Source: JAZKSG01 sp036626215
Lineage (GTDB): Archaea > Thermoplasmatota > E2 > DHVEG-1
Length of the DNA: 23,533 nucleotides
Direction: 5' to 3'
Assembly (NCBI GenBank): GCA_036626215.1
Contig: JAZKSG010000022.1
Coordinates: 1 to 23,533 of the forward strand
How positions within the stretch are numbered: the first letter of the stretch is position 1; each line of letters opens with the position of its first letter. Made by a program: the position numbers and the translations under genes. The notes below the pieces were generated by a model, which was given only the letters and a program-made list of their open reading frames with translations, did not search any database and was not told where the DNA came from. Positions 15,246-22,167 of this stretch are shown in pieces.

Positions 15246-15890
15246 ATGGTAAAAGTTGCACCTTCGATATTATCAGCAGATTTTTCAAAACTTGGAGAAG
15301 AAATTAAAGCTATAGAAAAAGCAGAAGCGGATTGGGTTCATATAGATGTGATGGATGGTCATTTCGTACCTAATATCACTATTGGACCAGCTGTTATATC
15401 TAAAATTAGGAATACTACTGATCTTTTTTTTGATGTACATCTAATGATTGAAGATCCAAATAGATATATTGAAAACTTTGTAGATGCTGGTGCAGATCTG
15501 ATAACTTTCCATGTTGAAGCAGTAGAAAATCCTTCATCTATTATCAAAAAAATCAAAGAATTTGGTTGTAAAGCCGGTGTTTCTCTGAATCCAGATACCC
15601 CTGCAGAGGAGATAGAGGATTTGTTGCCTCTGGTTGACCTTGTTTTAGTTATGACTGTTCACCCCGGTTTCGGCGGTCAGAGTTTTATCACAGATGTACT
15701 CTCTAAAATAAAAAAAGTTAGAGAACTTATTGATACCTCGGATAGAGAAATTATTCTGGAGGTGGATGGCGGTGTTAACGATAAAAACTCGGTGAAACTT
15801 AGGGAATACGGTGTAGATGTTTTGGTAGCTGGAAGTTTTATATTCAAAAGCAAAGATTATTCAAAAGCAATAAATTCCCTGAAAGAATAA
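15246..15890 (+). CDS. rpe: ribulose-phosphate 3-epimerase
   Basis: 214-aa TIM-barrel enzyme that interconverts ribulose 5-phosphate and xylulose 5-phosphate. Diagnostic motifs in order: APSILSADF with the substrate Ser and catalytic Asp, HIDVMDGHFVPNI (metal His and Asp), DVHLMI (metal His), MTVHPGFGGQ, and LEVDGGVN (second catalytic Asp) followed by AGSFIF for phosphate. Length is typical. ATG15246 is chosen over the TTG at 15231 because VKVAPSILSADF then begins at the usual distance from the N-terminus. With transaldolase it covers part of the non-oxidative pentose phosphate pathway. It is the last conserved gene before an island of accessory genes. Confidence 0.96.
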   Translation: MVKVAPSILSADFSKLGEEIKAIEKAEADWVHIDVMDGHFVPNITIGPAVISKIRNTTDLFFDVHLMIEDPNRYIENFVDAGADLITFHVEAVENPSSIIKKIKEFGCKAGVSLNPDTPAEEIEDLLPLVDLVLVMTVHPGFGGQSFITDVLSKIKKVRELIDTSDREIILEVDGGVNDKNSVKLREYGVDVLVAGSFIFKSKDYSKAINSLKE

Positions 15891-15938
15891 ATCAATTTAA
15901 TAAAAGAAAAAAAAGAGAGATATTTTTGTTTTATTTTT

Positions 15939-16007
15939 TTATGCTGCTTTTGGGGTTCCAAATTTGTCCCAGAAAGTTCCAACAAGATATCCCCAGAGTA
16001 TTCCCAT
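15939..16007 (-). CDS. possible 22-aa hydrophobic small protein or gene remnant
   Basis: Minus strand ATG at 16007 to TAA at 15939-15941. It reads MGILWGYLVG, TFWDKFGTPK, AA. The frame is open a further seven codons upstream (FNILVKN), so it may be the C-terminal remnant of a membrane protein instead of a complete gene. A T-rich stretch follows the stop on the minus strand (about 15904-15920). No ribosome binding site precedes it. It overlaps the open upstream extension of the plus-strand membrane protein, and probably only one of the two is real. Function unknown. Confidence 0.25.
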   Translation of the reverse strand: MGILWGYLVGTFWDKFGTPKAA

Positions 16008-16061
16008 GTTTTTTACGAGAATATTAAATCAAATATTTCTATCTTAATATCTATATTCATT

Positions 16062-16661
16062 GTGTTTCTCTTCCTGTATATAGCAGCATATACTATATCT
16101 TTTACAGCAATAATAAAAAAATTAGAATTTCAAGAAGAGAAAGGAAGCCAGATGTCTACCCCTGAAGCTATGAGTTATGGACTGCATAATTTCCCACAGA
16201 TTTTTGCAACCATTTTTATTGGCACACTCATAGTCTCTTCTCCATTCATCATTCTACTTGTCGTTACCCTAATTGCAGTGATAAATAACATTTTAGCTTT
16301 AGTCTGTATCTCAACTCTTTTACTTGCGATAATAGGAATAATCTGGATTTATGTTGGTTTAAGACTATCCTTATTTGTGTATGCTGCGGTTATAGATGGA
16401 TTAGGTCCAATAGAAAGTTTAAAAGAAAGTTGGCGAGTTTCAAAGGGAAACGTGATATTGCTTTTTGTGACTTTTATAATCATGATGATTATCAGTATGG
16501 CTTTTAGTGTCCCGGGATTTATAATATCCAATGTTAGTGGTATTACATTTTTGTCAAACATCTATAGCATAGTTATGAGTGTTTTCTTAGTTCCATTATA
16601 TGTTATAATTTTTGGTTTGATTTATCTCAAAATTGGAAGAAAAAAGAAAAGTTTGTATTAA
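16062..16661 (+). CDS. polytopic membrane protein, N-terminus unresolved
   Basis: 199 aa from GTG16062, about five membrane helices (about 1-18, 47-72, 76-100, 130-150, 165-188). The segment GLGPIESLKESWRVSKGN (113-130) is typical of a widespread group of membrane proteins related to DUF975/GPDase-membrane-domain/YIP1-like families, whose function is mostly unknown. The GTG lies inside the first hydrophobic helix. The same frame is open upstream back to the rpe stop, and the codons from about 16015 (YENIKSNISILISIFIVFLF) read as good protein sequence, yet contain no ATG, GTG or TTG. The gene has therefore probably lost its 5' end, or contains an error near 16010-16045. No ribosome binding site is seen. 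Confidence 0.6.
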   Translation: MFLFLYIAAYTISFTAIIKKLEFQEEKGSQMSTPEAMSYGLHNFPQIFATIFIGTLIVSSPFIILLVVTLIAVINNILALVCISTLLLAIIGIIWIYVGLRLSLFVYAAVIDGLGPIESLKESWRVSKGNVILLFVTFIIMMIISMAFSVPGFIISNVSGITFLSNIYSIVMSVFLVPLYVIIFGLIYLKIGRKKKSLY

Positions 16662-16872
16662 ACTTAAAAAAACTTAAGTAGTTCCGAAAGTAGATTTTTT
16701 ATCTGTTGAAATCTAAAAAATTGACTATATTTTACTAATTTTCATACAGAAAAAATGCATTCTATAAGGAGAAAAATGACTAAATAATAGATATATACAA
16801 CAATTTGTAAGAATTAAATCTATTTCAAATTAATAAAAAAAGGAAAACGAATAAAACTGGATATACAACATG
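16662..16872. other. AT-rich intergenic flank of transposase
   Basis: 211 nt between the membrane protein and the transposase stop. I compared it by eye with the reverse complement of the other flank (18433-18600) and found no convincing terminal inverted repeat or target duplication. No gene is visible. Confidence 0.3.
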
Positions 16873-18432
16873 TTATCCTCCTGGATCAATATTGTAAAGA
16901 ATTGTACCGAAATACTTTGATGTAACCAAATGATCTTGTCCTACTTCTCCAAATATAGACATCCAAATTAGAATATCTGCAAGTAACCAGAGGTTGTAAA
17001 ATAATACTGAGAAGAGGAAATAGAATATCCTGATTAGATAATTTCTTGATGTTGTCTTTGGTAAAAATGAATGCTTCTTTACTCTGTAACTTGTTTCTAT
17101 ACCCCATCTTTTACTATAAAGATAGAAGAGTCTTTCTGCAAGATTAAGATCGTTTTCATTGTATCCATCATTTGTAGCAAATGCCCTTTTATTCCCTTCT
17201 TCATCCTCTACAATTACCATGTTAAAGGTTATATTTTTCATTTCAAAATCTTTAACAACAGATGGAGCAGACATAAGATCTAATGCTTTTTTAACTGTTG
17301 AATAATGTGTACATGGCATTATATATTTTAGATGAAATTTGTTAAAAATCTTTATTGAATTAGAGTCAAAAAACCCTCTGTCTGCATAAATTCTTCTAAC
17401 TTTTATCCTTTTAGCAGTGTAATCTAATAATTTTTGAAGGATCTCGTCTTTGTTATCAAATGGACCAACAGGTAAAGCAAGCAATGTAAATCTTTTACCT
17501 GATTCAACTATGTTGATTGTTGCAAATTTATAGCATTTACTCGTCCCTCTTTCTGGTTTTTTACCAACAACCATAGGAGTGCTTCTATCACCGTAATAGA
17601 ACCATTCTGTATAGTCAATTGCAACATCATATGATTTTCTAAGATCAATAACATTAGTCTGTTTTGTCATTTCCCAGAGTATTTCAAAAAGAGTAAGATA
17701 CATCCTCTGTATCTCTCGTAGGTCATTATGGTTTTTAATATGATACAAAAGTGTATCTGCATTAGGGCTCTTATCTTCTCTTAGTTCATTTAATGTTTTA
17801 CTCCCATTTTCTGCAAAATCACGTGTCATACCCATATGTAACATGAGATCAATGAACTGATTTTTCTGATAAACTGTATTATGCCGGAGTTTAAAATCAA
17901 TAAAAGGTGAAAACCTTTTCTTAATAAGTTTACAAACTTCTTTTGTATTCTTCCTTCTTTGTAATTCTTGATTTCTTTTCTTTGTAAGTTTATTAGGTCT
18001 TTCGGGCTCCAACGTTTGAACATCAAATAATATTCCAAATTTTTCAGATATTTCTTCAACTTTTAAAACAATAAAATCAATAAGTTCTCTTTGTTCATCG
18101 TTTAAAATATGGTGTAAAAAATACCCGATGGTTCTCCTATCTGGGATATTTGTTAATCCAAGTAATAGTGTTTCTTCTGGATGTGATTTTAGATATCGGT
18201 GTAGTTGATTTTGATATTTGATTTTCTTTAATTTTTTAAAAATTAAAAGTCTAAAGAGTGAATTATAAGTGAATTTTATTTTCCTATAATCCTGATTTTC
18301 ATTATCATGAATTTTTAATTTATTTAGGAATCCTGCTATACAAATATTTTTTTCTTTGTTGAATAGTTCAAATGTGTTATATATCTCCAATTCTATTTTT
18401 TCTTTGGAGATATTTTGTGTGCTATCTGGCAT
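16873..18432 (-). CDS. DDE transposase (IS4 superfamily, ISH3-like)
   Basis: 519 aa, apparently complete. The RNase-H-like catalytic triad is recognisable: Asp273 in VAIDYTEW, Asp351 in YADRGFFDS and Glu446 in SKRWGIETSYR, the last being the YREK-like motif of IS4-group enzymes. The long N-terminal part (1-260) is basic, probably helical, and likely binds the element ends. The ISH3 assignment is from general resemblance and is tentative; the protein is longer than the ISH3 members I know. ATG at 18430-18432 has GGAG about 8 nt upstream. It is transcribed divergently from a 46-aa ribbon-helix-helix gene across a cluster of short repeats, which suggests regulated transposition. Element ends were not identified. 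Confidence 0.85.
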   Translation of the reverse strand: MPDSTQNISKEKIELEIYNTFELFNKEKNICIAGFLNKLKIHDNENQDYRKIKFTYNSLFRLLIFKKLKKIKYQNQLHRYLKSHPEETLLLGLTNIPDRRTIGYFLHHILNDEQRELIDFIVLKVEEISEKFGILFDVQTLEPERPNKLTKKRNQELQRRKNTKEVCKLIKKRFSPFIDFKLRHNTVYQKNQFIDLMLHMGMTRDFAENGSKTLNELREDKSPNADTLLYHIKNHNDLREIQRMYLTLFEILWEMTKQTNVIDLRKSYDVAIDYTEWFYYGDRSTPMVVGKKPERGTSKCYKFATINIVESGKRFTLLALPVGPFDNKDEILQKLLDYTAKRIKVRRIYADRGFFDSNSIKIFNKFHLKYIMPCTHYSTVKKALDLMSAPSVVKDFEMKNITFNMVIVEDEEGNKRAFATNDGYNENDLNLAERLFYLYSKRWGIETSYRVKKHSFLPKTTSRNYLIRIFYFLFSVLFYNLWLLADILIWMSIFGEVGQDHLVTSKYFGTILYNIDPGG

Positions 18433-18473
18433 TCAATTTTCTCCATGCCTTTGGCAACTTTATCTATTTGTAT

Positions 18474-18539
18474 TTACACTTTTACACATAAGTGTATAAA
18501 TTATATGTTTATAAGTGTTGTGGTTAAGTGTATAAGTGG
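18474..18539. repeat. cluster of AAGTGTATAA-type repeats (candidate RHH operators)
   Basis: AAGTGTATAA occurs exactly at 18490-18499 and 18526-18535. Partial copies are AAGTGTTG (18513-18520) and AAGTGG (18534-18539). An inverted copy TTACACTT (18474-18481) pairs with AAGTGTAT (18490-18497). The cluster fills the intergenic region between the divergent transposase and ribbon-helix-helix genes. RHH repressors bind tandem short sites of this kind, so I infer operators. Confidence 0.6.
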
Positions 18540-18554
18540 AAAAGTTTAAAACCT

Positions 18555-18563
18555 CTATAAAAT
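18555..18563 (+). promoter_or_regulatory. TATA box of the RHH gene
   Basis: CTATAAAAT centred about 23-24 nt before ATG18582, consistent with a leaderless transcript. It lies just downstream of the repeat cluster, so protein bound there could block assembly of the initiation complex. Confidence 0.5.
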
Positions 18564-18581
18564 ATTCAGTTTTTGATAACT

Positions 18582-18722
18582 ATGGGTAGAATTGATGTGA
18601 TATTGCCTGATGATCTTGAAGAAAAATTTAGAAAAAAAGTTTTTGAAAAATATGGAATGAAAAGAGGAAATATCACAGCAGCAATTCAAGAAGCAATAGA
18701 GGAATGGATTAATAAAAATTAA
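18582..18722 (+). CDS. 46-aa ribbon-helix-helix (CopG/Arc-type) DNA-binding protein
   Basis: ATG18582 to TAA18722. The protein begins MGRIDVILPDDLEEKFRKKV: a beta strand (residues 3-8), helix A (about 9-23), the turn KRGNI (27-31) and helix B (about 32-45, TAAIQEAIEEWINK). This is a complete minimal RHH domain, which dimerises and inserts the strand pair into the DNA major groove. It lacks any effector or antitoxin tail. It faces the transposase across repeat sites, so autoregulation and control of the transposase are likely. Its stop overlaps the stop of the convergent 149-aa membrane protein by 4 bp. Confidence 0.8.
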   Translation: MGRIDVILPDDLEEKFRKKVFEKYGMKRGNITAAIQEAIEEWINKN

Positions 18723-19168
18723 TCATCTCTAATGCCACCAATGCCTGAAAATATTCCTAAAATAATTCCTCCAATTAATGTTACAAAGACCCCATATTCT
18801 GCTTCAATTACTGGTGAAAACAATGAATATGAGGAACCCATTTCAAGAATTCCTTGTGTTACTGAGATAGTTAATACAAATGTAATAAATCCTAAGATAA
18901 CTCCAAGTCTATTAGAAATTACTTTTTTATCAAATTTTTTACAAACAAAAACTAATAAAATCATAATAAGACCAAATATCATTGTAATAATTCCAAGTTG
19001 TAGTTCTACACCTGAAAATGTGGCTGATTCAAATAGGTCATATGCTTTAATCCAAGGCAATACTGAACCAACAATTAGTATTATACTTCCAATTATCATA
19101 CCAATTTCATATTTTTTTAAATCACTAAAAAAAGATTTATCTTCTACTAATCCCTCTTGCATTTTCAT
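18719..19168 (-). CDS. small membrane protein with four predicted helices
   Basis: 149 aa with four predicted membrane helices at about 22-41, 54-76, 86-106 and 122-142, and a short charged cytoplasmic N-terminus. Motifs such as VGSVLPWIKAY after the first helix resemble small uncharacterised archaeal and bacterial membrane proteins; I assign no function. ATG at 19166-19168 follows a GGAG about 6 nt upstream. The opposite-strand frame here is a mirror of the hydrophobic codons and I reject it. It converges on the RHH gene with a 4-bp overlap and diverges from the next two genes, which are also membrane-related. Confidence 0.75.
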   Translation of the reverse strand: MKMQEGLVEDKSFFSDLKKYEIGMIIGSIILIVGSVLPWIKAYDLFESATFSGVELQLGIITMIFGLIMILLVFVCKKFDKKVISNRLGVILGFITFVLTISVTQGILEMGSSYSLFSPVIEAEYGVFVTLIGGIILGIFSGIGGIRDD

Positions 19169-19278
19169 CCCAACTCCTATATCATTTGTTATTTGAAATT
19201 AATTAATAATGTTTTCCCAATAATATACGAAATGTTTATATTAGGAAAATTGATTGAATGAAATAGGATGGATGCATT

Positions 19279-19728
19279 ATGAGTGAGGAAATTATAGGTA
19301 GAATAAATGGGATGCAAAGAGCCGATAGCAAATTCTTCAATTTAATATTTACAAATAATAGAATGATTGGTGAATTTGTGGGTAGATCTGGAGGTGCTGG
19401 AGCTGCTTTAACATTTGGTCTTGCAGGAGCTGTTGGAGCAGCTGTTGCTGAATCACATCTTAAGAAAAAATCTGACAAGATGGATCAAACAAAAACACCT
19501 GATGAAATACTTGCAAGTCACAAAAAATGTTTTGAGATTAATAAAATGGATATTGAAAGAGTATATGTAAGAAAAGGTGTATTTGAAAGCTCTCTTTTAT
19601 TACAGTTTAATCAGAAAATACCAAAAATAGGTAAAGCAATGCAATTTACTTTTTCTAAAAAACGTATAGATGAGATAGATGCAGCTGTTACAAGTTTATT
19701 CCCAAATATTTCTGAAGTTAAAAAATAA
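19279..19728 (+). CDS. unknown protein, PH-like with glycine/alanine-rich membrane segment
   Basis: 149 aa. The N-terminal FNLIFTNNRMIGEF (20-33) and the C-terminal strands and helix (about 90-145, ending KKRIDEIDAAVTSLFP) resemble the small bacterial-type PH-like fold. A Gly/Ala-rich hydrophobic stretch (about 37-58) lies between them and may be a membrane hairpin. This fold call is a guess from pattern, not from a match. TTTATATT (19235-19242) is a likely TATA box, giving a leader of about 15 nt. The 86-aa membrane protein follows after 17 nt, suggesting an operon. Confidence 0.6.
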   Translation: MSEEIIGRINGMQRADSKFFNLIFTNNRMIGEFVGRSGGAGAALTFGLAGAVGAAVAESHLKKKSDKMDQTKTPDEILASHKKCFEINKMDIERVYVRKGVFESSLLLQFNQKIPKIGKAMQFTFSKKRIDEIDAAVTSLFPNISEVKK

Positions 19729-19745
19729 ACATTTGAGGTGATATT

Positions 19746-20006
19746 ATGGAAAAGAAACAAAAAAATGAATGGGGCTTAGGCGCACTTGTTGCAGGTATAC
19801 TAACTATTGTAATTCAATTTTTAGTTGGCACCGGTGGTGTGATATTAATGATTATTGCAATAGTTTGTGGTATTGCTGGAATAGTAAAGTATAAGAAAAA
19901 TCCTGAACTTGGTGGATTATGGACATCAATTGCAGGTATTATAATTGTAATAATCTATATTATATTGCTGTTTATTTTAACAGGAATGCGAAGAGGTGCC
20001 TTCTAA
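19746..20006 (+). CDS. 86-aa membrane protein (DUF4190-like)
   Basis: Three predicted membrane helices (about 12-26, 29-47 and 59-79) with the conserved-looking KYKKNPELGG between helices 2 and 3. The arrangement of glycine-rich helices and a short basic loop recalls the DUF4190 group of small membrane proteins. Function is unknown. ATG19746 follows GAGGTGA (19735-19741), the clearest ribosome binding site in this part of the window. It lies 17 nt after the preceding gene, probably in the same transcript. Confidence 0.7.
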   Translation: MEKKQKNEWGLGALVAGILTIVIQFLVGTGGVILMIIAIVCGIAGIVKYKKNPELGGLWTSIAGIIIVIIYIILLFILTGMRRGAF

Positions 20007-20050
20007 AACTCATTTAATTTTTTGCCAATGAATTAATTCAAAATTATCTT

Positions 20051-20056
20051 TTTATA
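20051..20056 (+). promoter_or_regulatory. TATA box, leaderless promoter of HTH gene
   Basis: TTTATA within CTTTTTATACTAC, about 25 nt upstream of ATG20079. The spacing predicts transcription starting at the start codon, and no ribosome binding site is present. Confidence 0.4.
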
Positions 20057-20078
20057 CTACTTTTTAACATATGAATTG

Positions 20079-20894
20079 ATGGATGAAAAGATAATTGATA
20101 AAATCCGATCTGAGGTCAGAAAAGGGAAATCAAAAATTCAAGTCTCTCATGATTTTGATATATCTTATAAAACGGTTTTAAGAGTCACTAAAGACATCAA
20201 AACAAATAGTGGAATATCAAAAGAACTAAGAAATAAAATCAGAAAAGAAGTAAAAAGTGGCAGGTCTAAAAGACAAACTGCTATATATTTTGGAGTGACT
20301 GAAAAGACTGTTAGTTATCATACTCGCGATATTTGCTTGCGTCCTTTTAAAAACCTGCGTGTCCATGATAAAAAGTTGGAATTAATGAAAGATCTTTTGA
20401 GAGATGGTTATGCTCTTGCATCAAAAAGATATCATACTCCAGAATATAATGAATTAAAGAGACATTTTCCAAGTATCTGTAAGATCAAGATGTATGATCG
20501 TGTTATCTTTTATTTGGAAGATAAGAAGGATGTTGCTATACGTGCTTTTCTTGAAAATTCAAAGCGTAAAATTATTAGTTATCAGGAGTTGAAAAGGGTA
20601 ACGAAAACTTTTGATTCTAATCTAAATATTAAGGAGAAAAGAAAAATTATAGAAGAAAACCGGTCTAAAAAGTTATTCCAGATGAATAAATCTAATGACG
20701 ATTCTTTGGCATTTTTTTACATTCGGAGGTACTTAACTTCTTTTTTTATATTCCAGATGCAAGGTCACGTATTACTTTTTCTTTATCTTTTGCCTTTACG
20801 ATACCGCTGGCGAGTAGTACTCCTTCCGCCCCTAGTTCAATTGCTTTTTCTACATCTTCACCGTTTTTTACACCTGCACCACATAACACTTTAG
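20079..20894 (+). CDS. double helix-turn-helix protein, 3' end probably displaced
   Basis: 271 aa from ATG20079 to the first in-frame stop, but only about the first 220 residues look native. Two tandem HTH units are clear: residues about 3-38 (KGKSKIQVSHDFDISYKTV) and 50-84 (SGRSKRQTAIYFGVTEKTV), both of the recombinase/Hin-like Rxx-Q-A-x-x-FG(V/I)-S/T-x-x-TV pattern. The region up to about residue 210 is basic and helical. From about 20746 the frame is antisense to tpiA and reads as leucine/histidine/arginine-rich low-complexity sequence, so the original C-terminus was most likely lost at about 20700-20745. It may be a degraded regulator or recombinase-associated gene at the edge of the accessory island. 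Confidence 0.55.
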   Translation: MDEKIIDKIRSEVRKGKSKIQVSHDFDISYKTVLRVTKDIKTNSGISKELRNKIRKEVKSGRSKRQTAIYFGVTEKTVSYHTRDICLRPFKNLRVHDKKLELMKDLLRDGYALASKRYHTPEYNELKRHFPSICKIKMYDRVIFYLEDKKDVAIRAFLENSKRKIISYQELKRVTKTFDSNLNIKEKRKIIEENRSKKLFQMNKSNDDSLAFFYIRRYLTSFFIFQMQGHVLLFLYLLPLRYRWRVVLLPPLVQLLFLHLHRFLHLHHITL

Positions 20895-21414
20895 TTTTTT
20901 TGTTTATCTTTTCAACTGCTTCCACTGTACCACTAACTATCTCTGGATCGGCGGAGGTTACAGAAAGGTCTCCACCTATAAGTTCTGGTGGTTCAACTGC
21001 TACAAAATCAGGGTCTAACGTTGCTACTGCTTTAGAGGTATCGACATTGTTTGAGCAGACAATTTGCTCTAAACCTAGTTCTTTTGCACGTTTTATACAG
21101 AAATCTATATCTGCAAGCTTCAAACGATGTTCACTATGATTAATAAGTGTTCCAACTGCTCCCGCGTCTTTTACTGTCTCAGGCAGTGTCCATCCTGTAT
21201 GGCTACCTGGCTCTATAGGATCAATGTGTTCCGCGTAGACAGGTATATTCACATTTTTTAGTAGTCTAATATCAGCTGTTTGAACAGCAATAGCCATACT
21301 GACGTTTGTTTCCTCGCTGATTTTATCCATTAATTCAGCGATTTCTAAATTTTTCTTCCCAACTGCTCCTGCATAAGTTTTAACATTTAACACTATAACC
21401 GGTGTTTCTAACAT
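20746..21414 (-). CDS. tpiA: triosephosphate isomerase (archaeal type)
   Basis: 222 aa, the shorter archaeal form (bacterial and eukaryotic enzymes are about 250). It interconverts dihydroxyacetone phosphate and glyceraldehyde 3-phosphate. Catalytic residues are present: Lys12 (NVKTY), His93 (LINHSEHR) and Glu141 (VAVEPPELIG), with phosphate-binding GAGVKNGED and LLASGIVKA near the end. ATG at 21412-21414 follows GAGGTGA (21424-21430) at 9 nt. Codon use and ribosome binding site match the conserved chromosomal genes, unlike the neighbouring island genes, and it marks the right border of that island. The end of the HTH frame runs antisense through its last 149 bp. Confidence 0.95.
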   Translation of the reverse strand: MLETPVIVLNVKTYAGAVGKKNLEIAELMDKISEETNVSMAIAVQTADIRLLKNVNIPVYAEHIDPIEPGSHTGWTLPETVKDAGAVGTLINHSEHRLKLADIDFCIKRAKELGLEQIVCSNNVDTSKAVATLDPDFVAVEPPELIGGDLSVTSADPEIVSGTVEAVEKINKKTKVLCGAGVKNGEDVEKAIELGAEGVLLASGIVKAKDKEKVIRDLASGI

Positions 21415-21467
21415 GAGACCAAATCACCTCTATACTCCTTTTTTTGTTTTTGTTGAAATCGGTTACC

Positions 21468-21476
21468 TTTAATATA
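21468..21476 (+). promoter_or_regulatory. TATA box of the membrane protein gene
   Basis: TTTAATATA about 40 nt upstream of ATG21511, within the 96-nt divergent region shared with tpiA. It predicts a short leader of about 10 nt without a Shine-Dalgarno site. Confidence 0.4.
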
Positions 21477-21510
21477 TTCTTCGTTATAACGCTATTCTGA
21501 GAAGACATTT

Positions 21511-22155
21511 ATGGATGCTTTACCGCAGGCGATGCTTTTCCTTGGAATAATCCCCGCTCTTATATTAATCTATATAAGTTTGAAAGGATATGAGGAAATC
21601 TACAAAGAAAAAACTATTTTTATAACTTTTATAGCAGGTATTGCAGCCGGTGTAATCTCAATAATAATGGAAGGAATAACACAAAGAGATGCAGGACTAA
21701 TCGGAGTAATACTATTATTTCCTCTTTTTGAACAAATGTTTAAAACAGTGATACTAAACCTTCCTAGATTTCAGGAAAAAAGATCTACCACAATATACGG
21801 ATTGAGTCTTGGATTAGGTTTTGGTTCAGTTTTCACTCCATATTATATAATCGTCTCCAGTTCAAGATTAAACAGTAGTGTAGAGACCCTATCCTTTGCA
21901 TTCTTCATTTCAGTAGGGTTAATATTGCTACATGGAGCCACCGGTACATTAATCGGATATGGCGTCTATAGATCAGAACTTTTTAAATACTTTATACTAT
22001 CAATAGTTCTTTACATACCTGCCCCTATTTTGTCTCTATTTCCATACACCCCTCTAATTATAGTACCATATGGATTAGTAATATATTGGTATGTAACCAC
22101 AAAAATATTACCTAAAATAAAAAGTAATAGAAAACGATCACCAAATGACATCTAA
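21511..22155 (+). CDS. polytopic membrane protein, remotely PrsW/CPBP-like
   Basis: 214 aa with about seven membrane helices. The order of polar motifs within helices, PLFEQMFKTV (about 75-84), YGLSLGLGFGSVFTPYY (about 96-112) and LLHGATGTLIGYGVYR (about 139-154), recalls PrsW-type intramembrane proteases, which carry EExxK, a Glu/Asn motif and a His motif. Here the first has a single Glu and the second lacks its acidic residue, so a functional protease is doubtful. This resemblance is my own reading and is weak. It is divergent from tpiA and its stop lies 12 nt from the convergent zinc-ribbon gene. Confidence 0.65.
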   Translation: MDALPQAMLFLGIIPALILIYISLKGYEEIYKEKTIFITFIAGIAAGVISIIMEGITQRDAGLIGVILLFPLFEQMFKTVILNLPRFQEKRSTTIYGLSLGLGFGSVFTPYYIIVSSSRLNSSVETLSFAFFISVGLILLHGATGTLIGYGVYRSELFKYFILSIVLYIPAPILSLFPYTPLIIVPYGLVIYWYVTTKILPKIKSNRKRSPNDI

Positions 22156-22167
22156 CAAAAACTTTTT

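Noticed and set aside
18474..18539. CRISPR-like array or plasmid iterons
   Set aside because: The repeats are about 10 bp, irregularly spaced and only partly conserved. There are no spacers of uniform length and no replication gene nearby; operator sites next to an RHH gene fit better.
16662..18600. Terminal inverted repeats of the transposase element
   Set aside because: Visual comparison of both flanks gave only short AT-rich matches that are expected by chance, so no element ends are claimed.
18732..19196. 154-aa plus-strand frame rich in Ile, Pro and Ser opposite the four-helix membrane protein
   Set aside because: It is the mirror of hydrophobic codons on the minus strand. The minus frame has a ribosome binding site, regular membrane helices and a stop that fits the neighbouring RHH gene.
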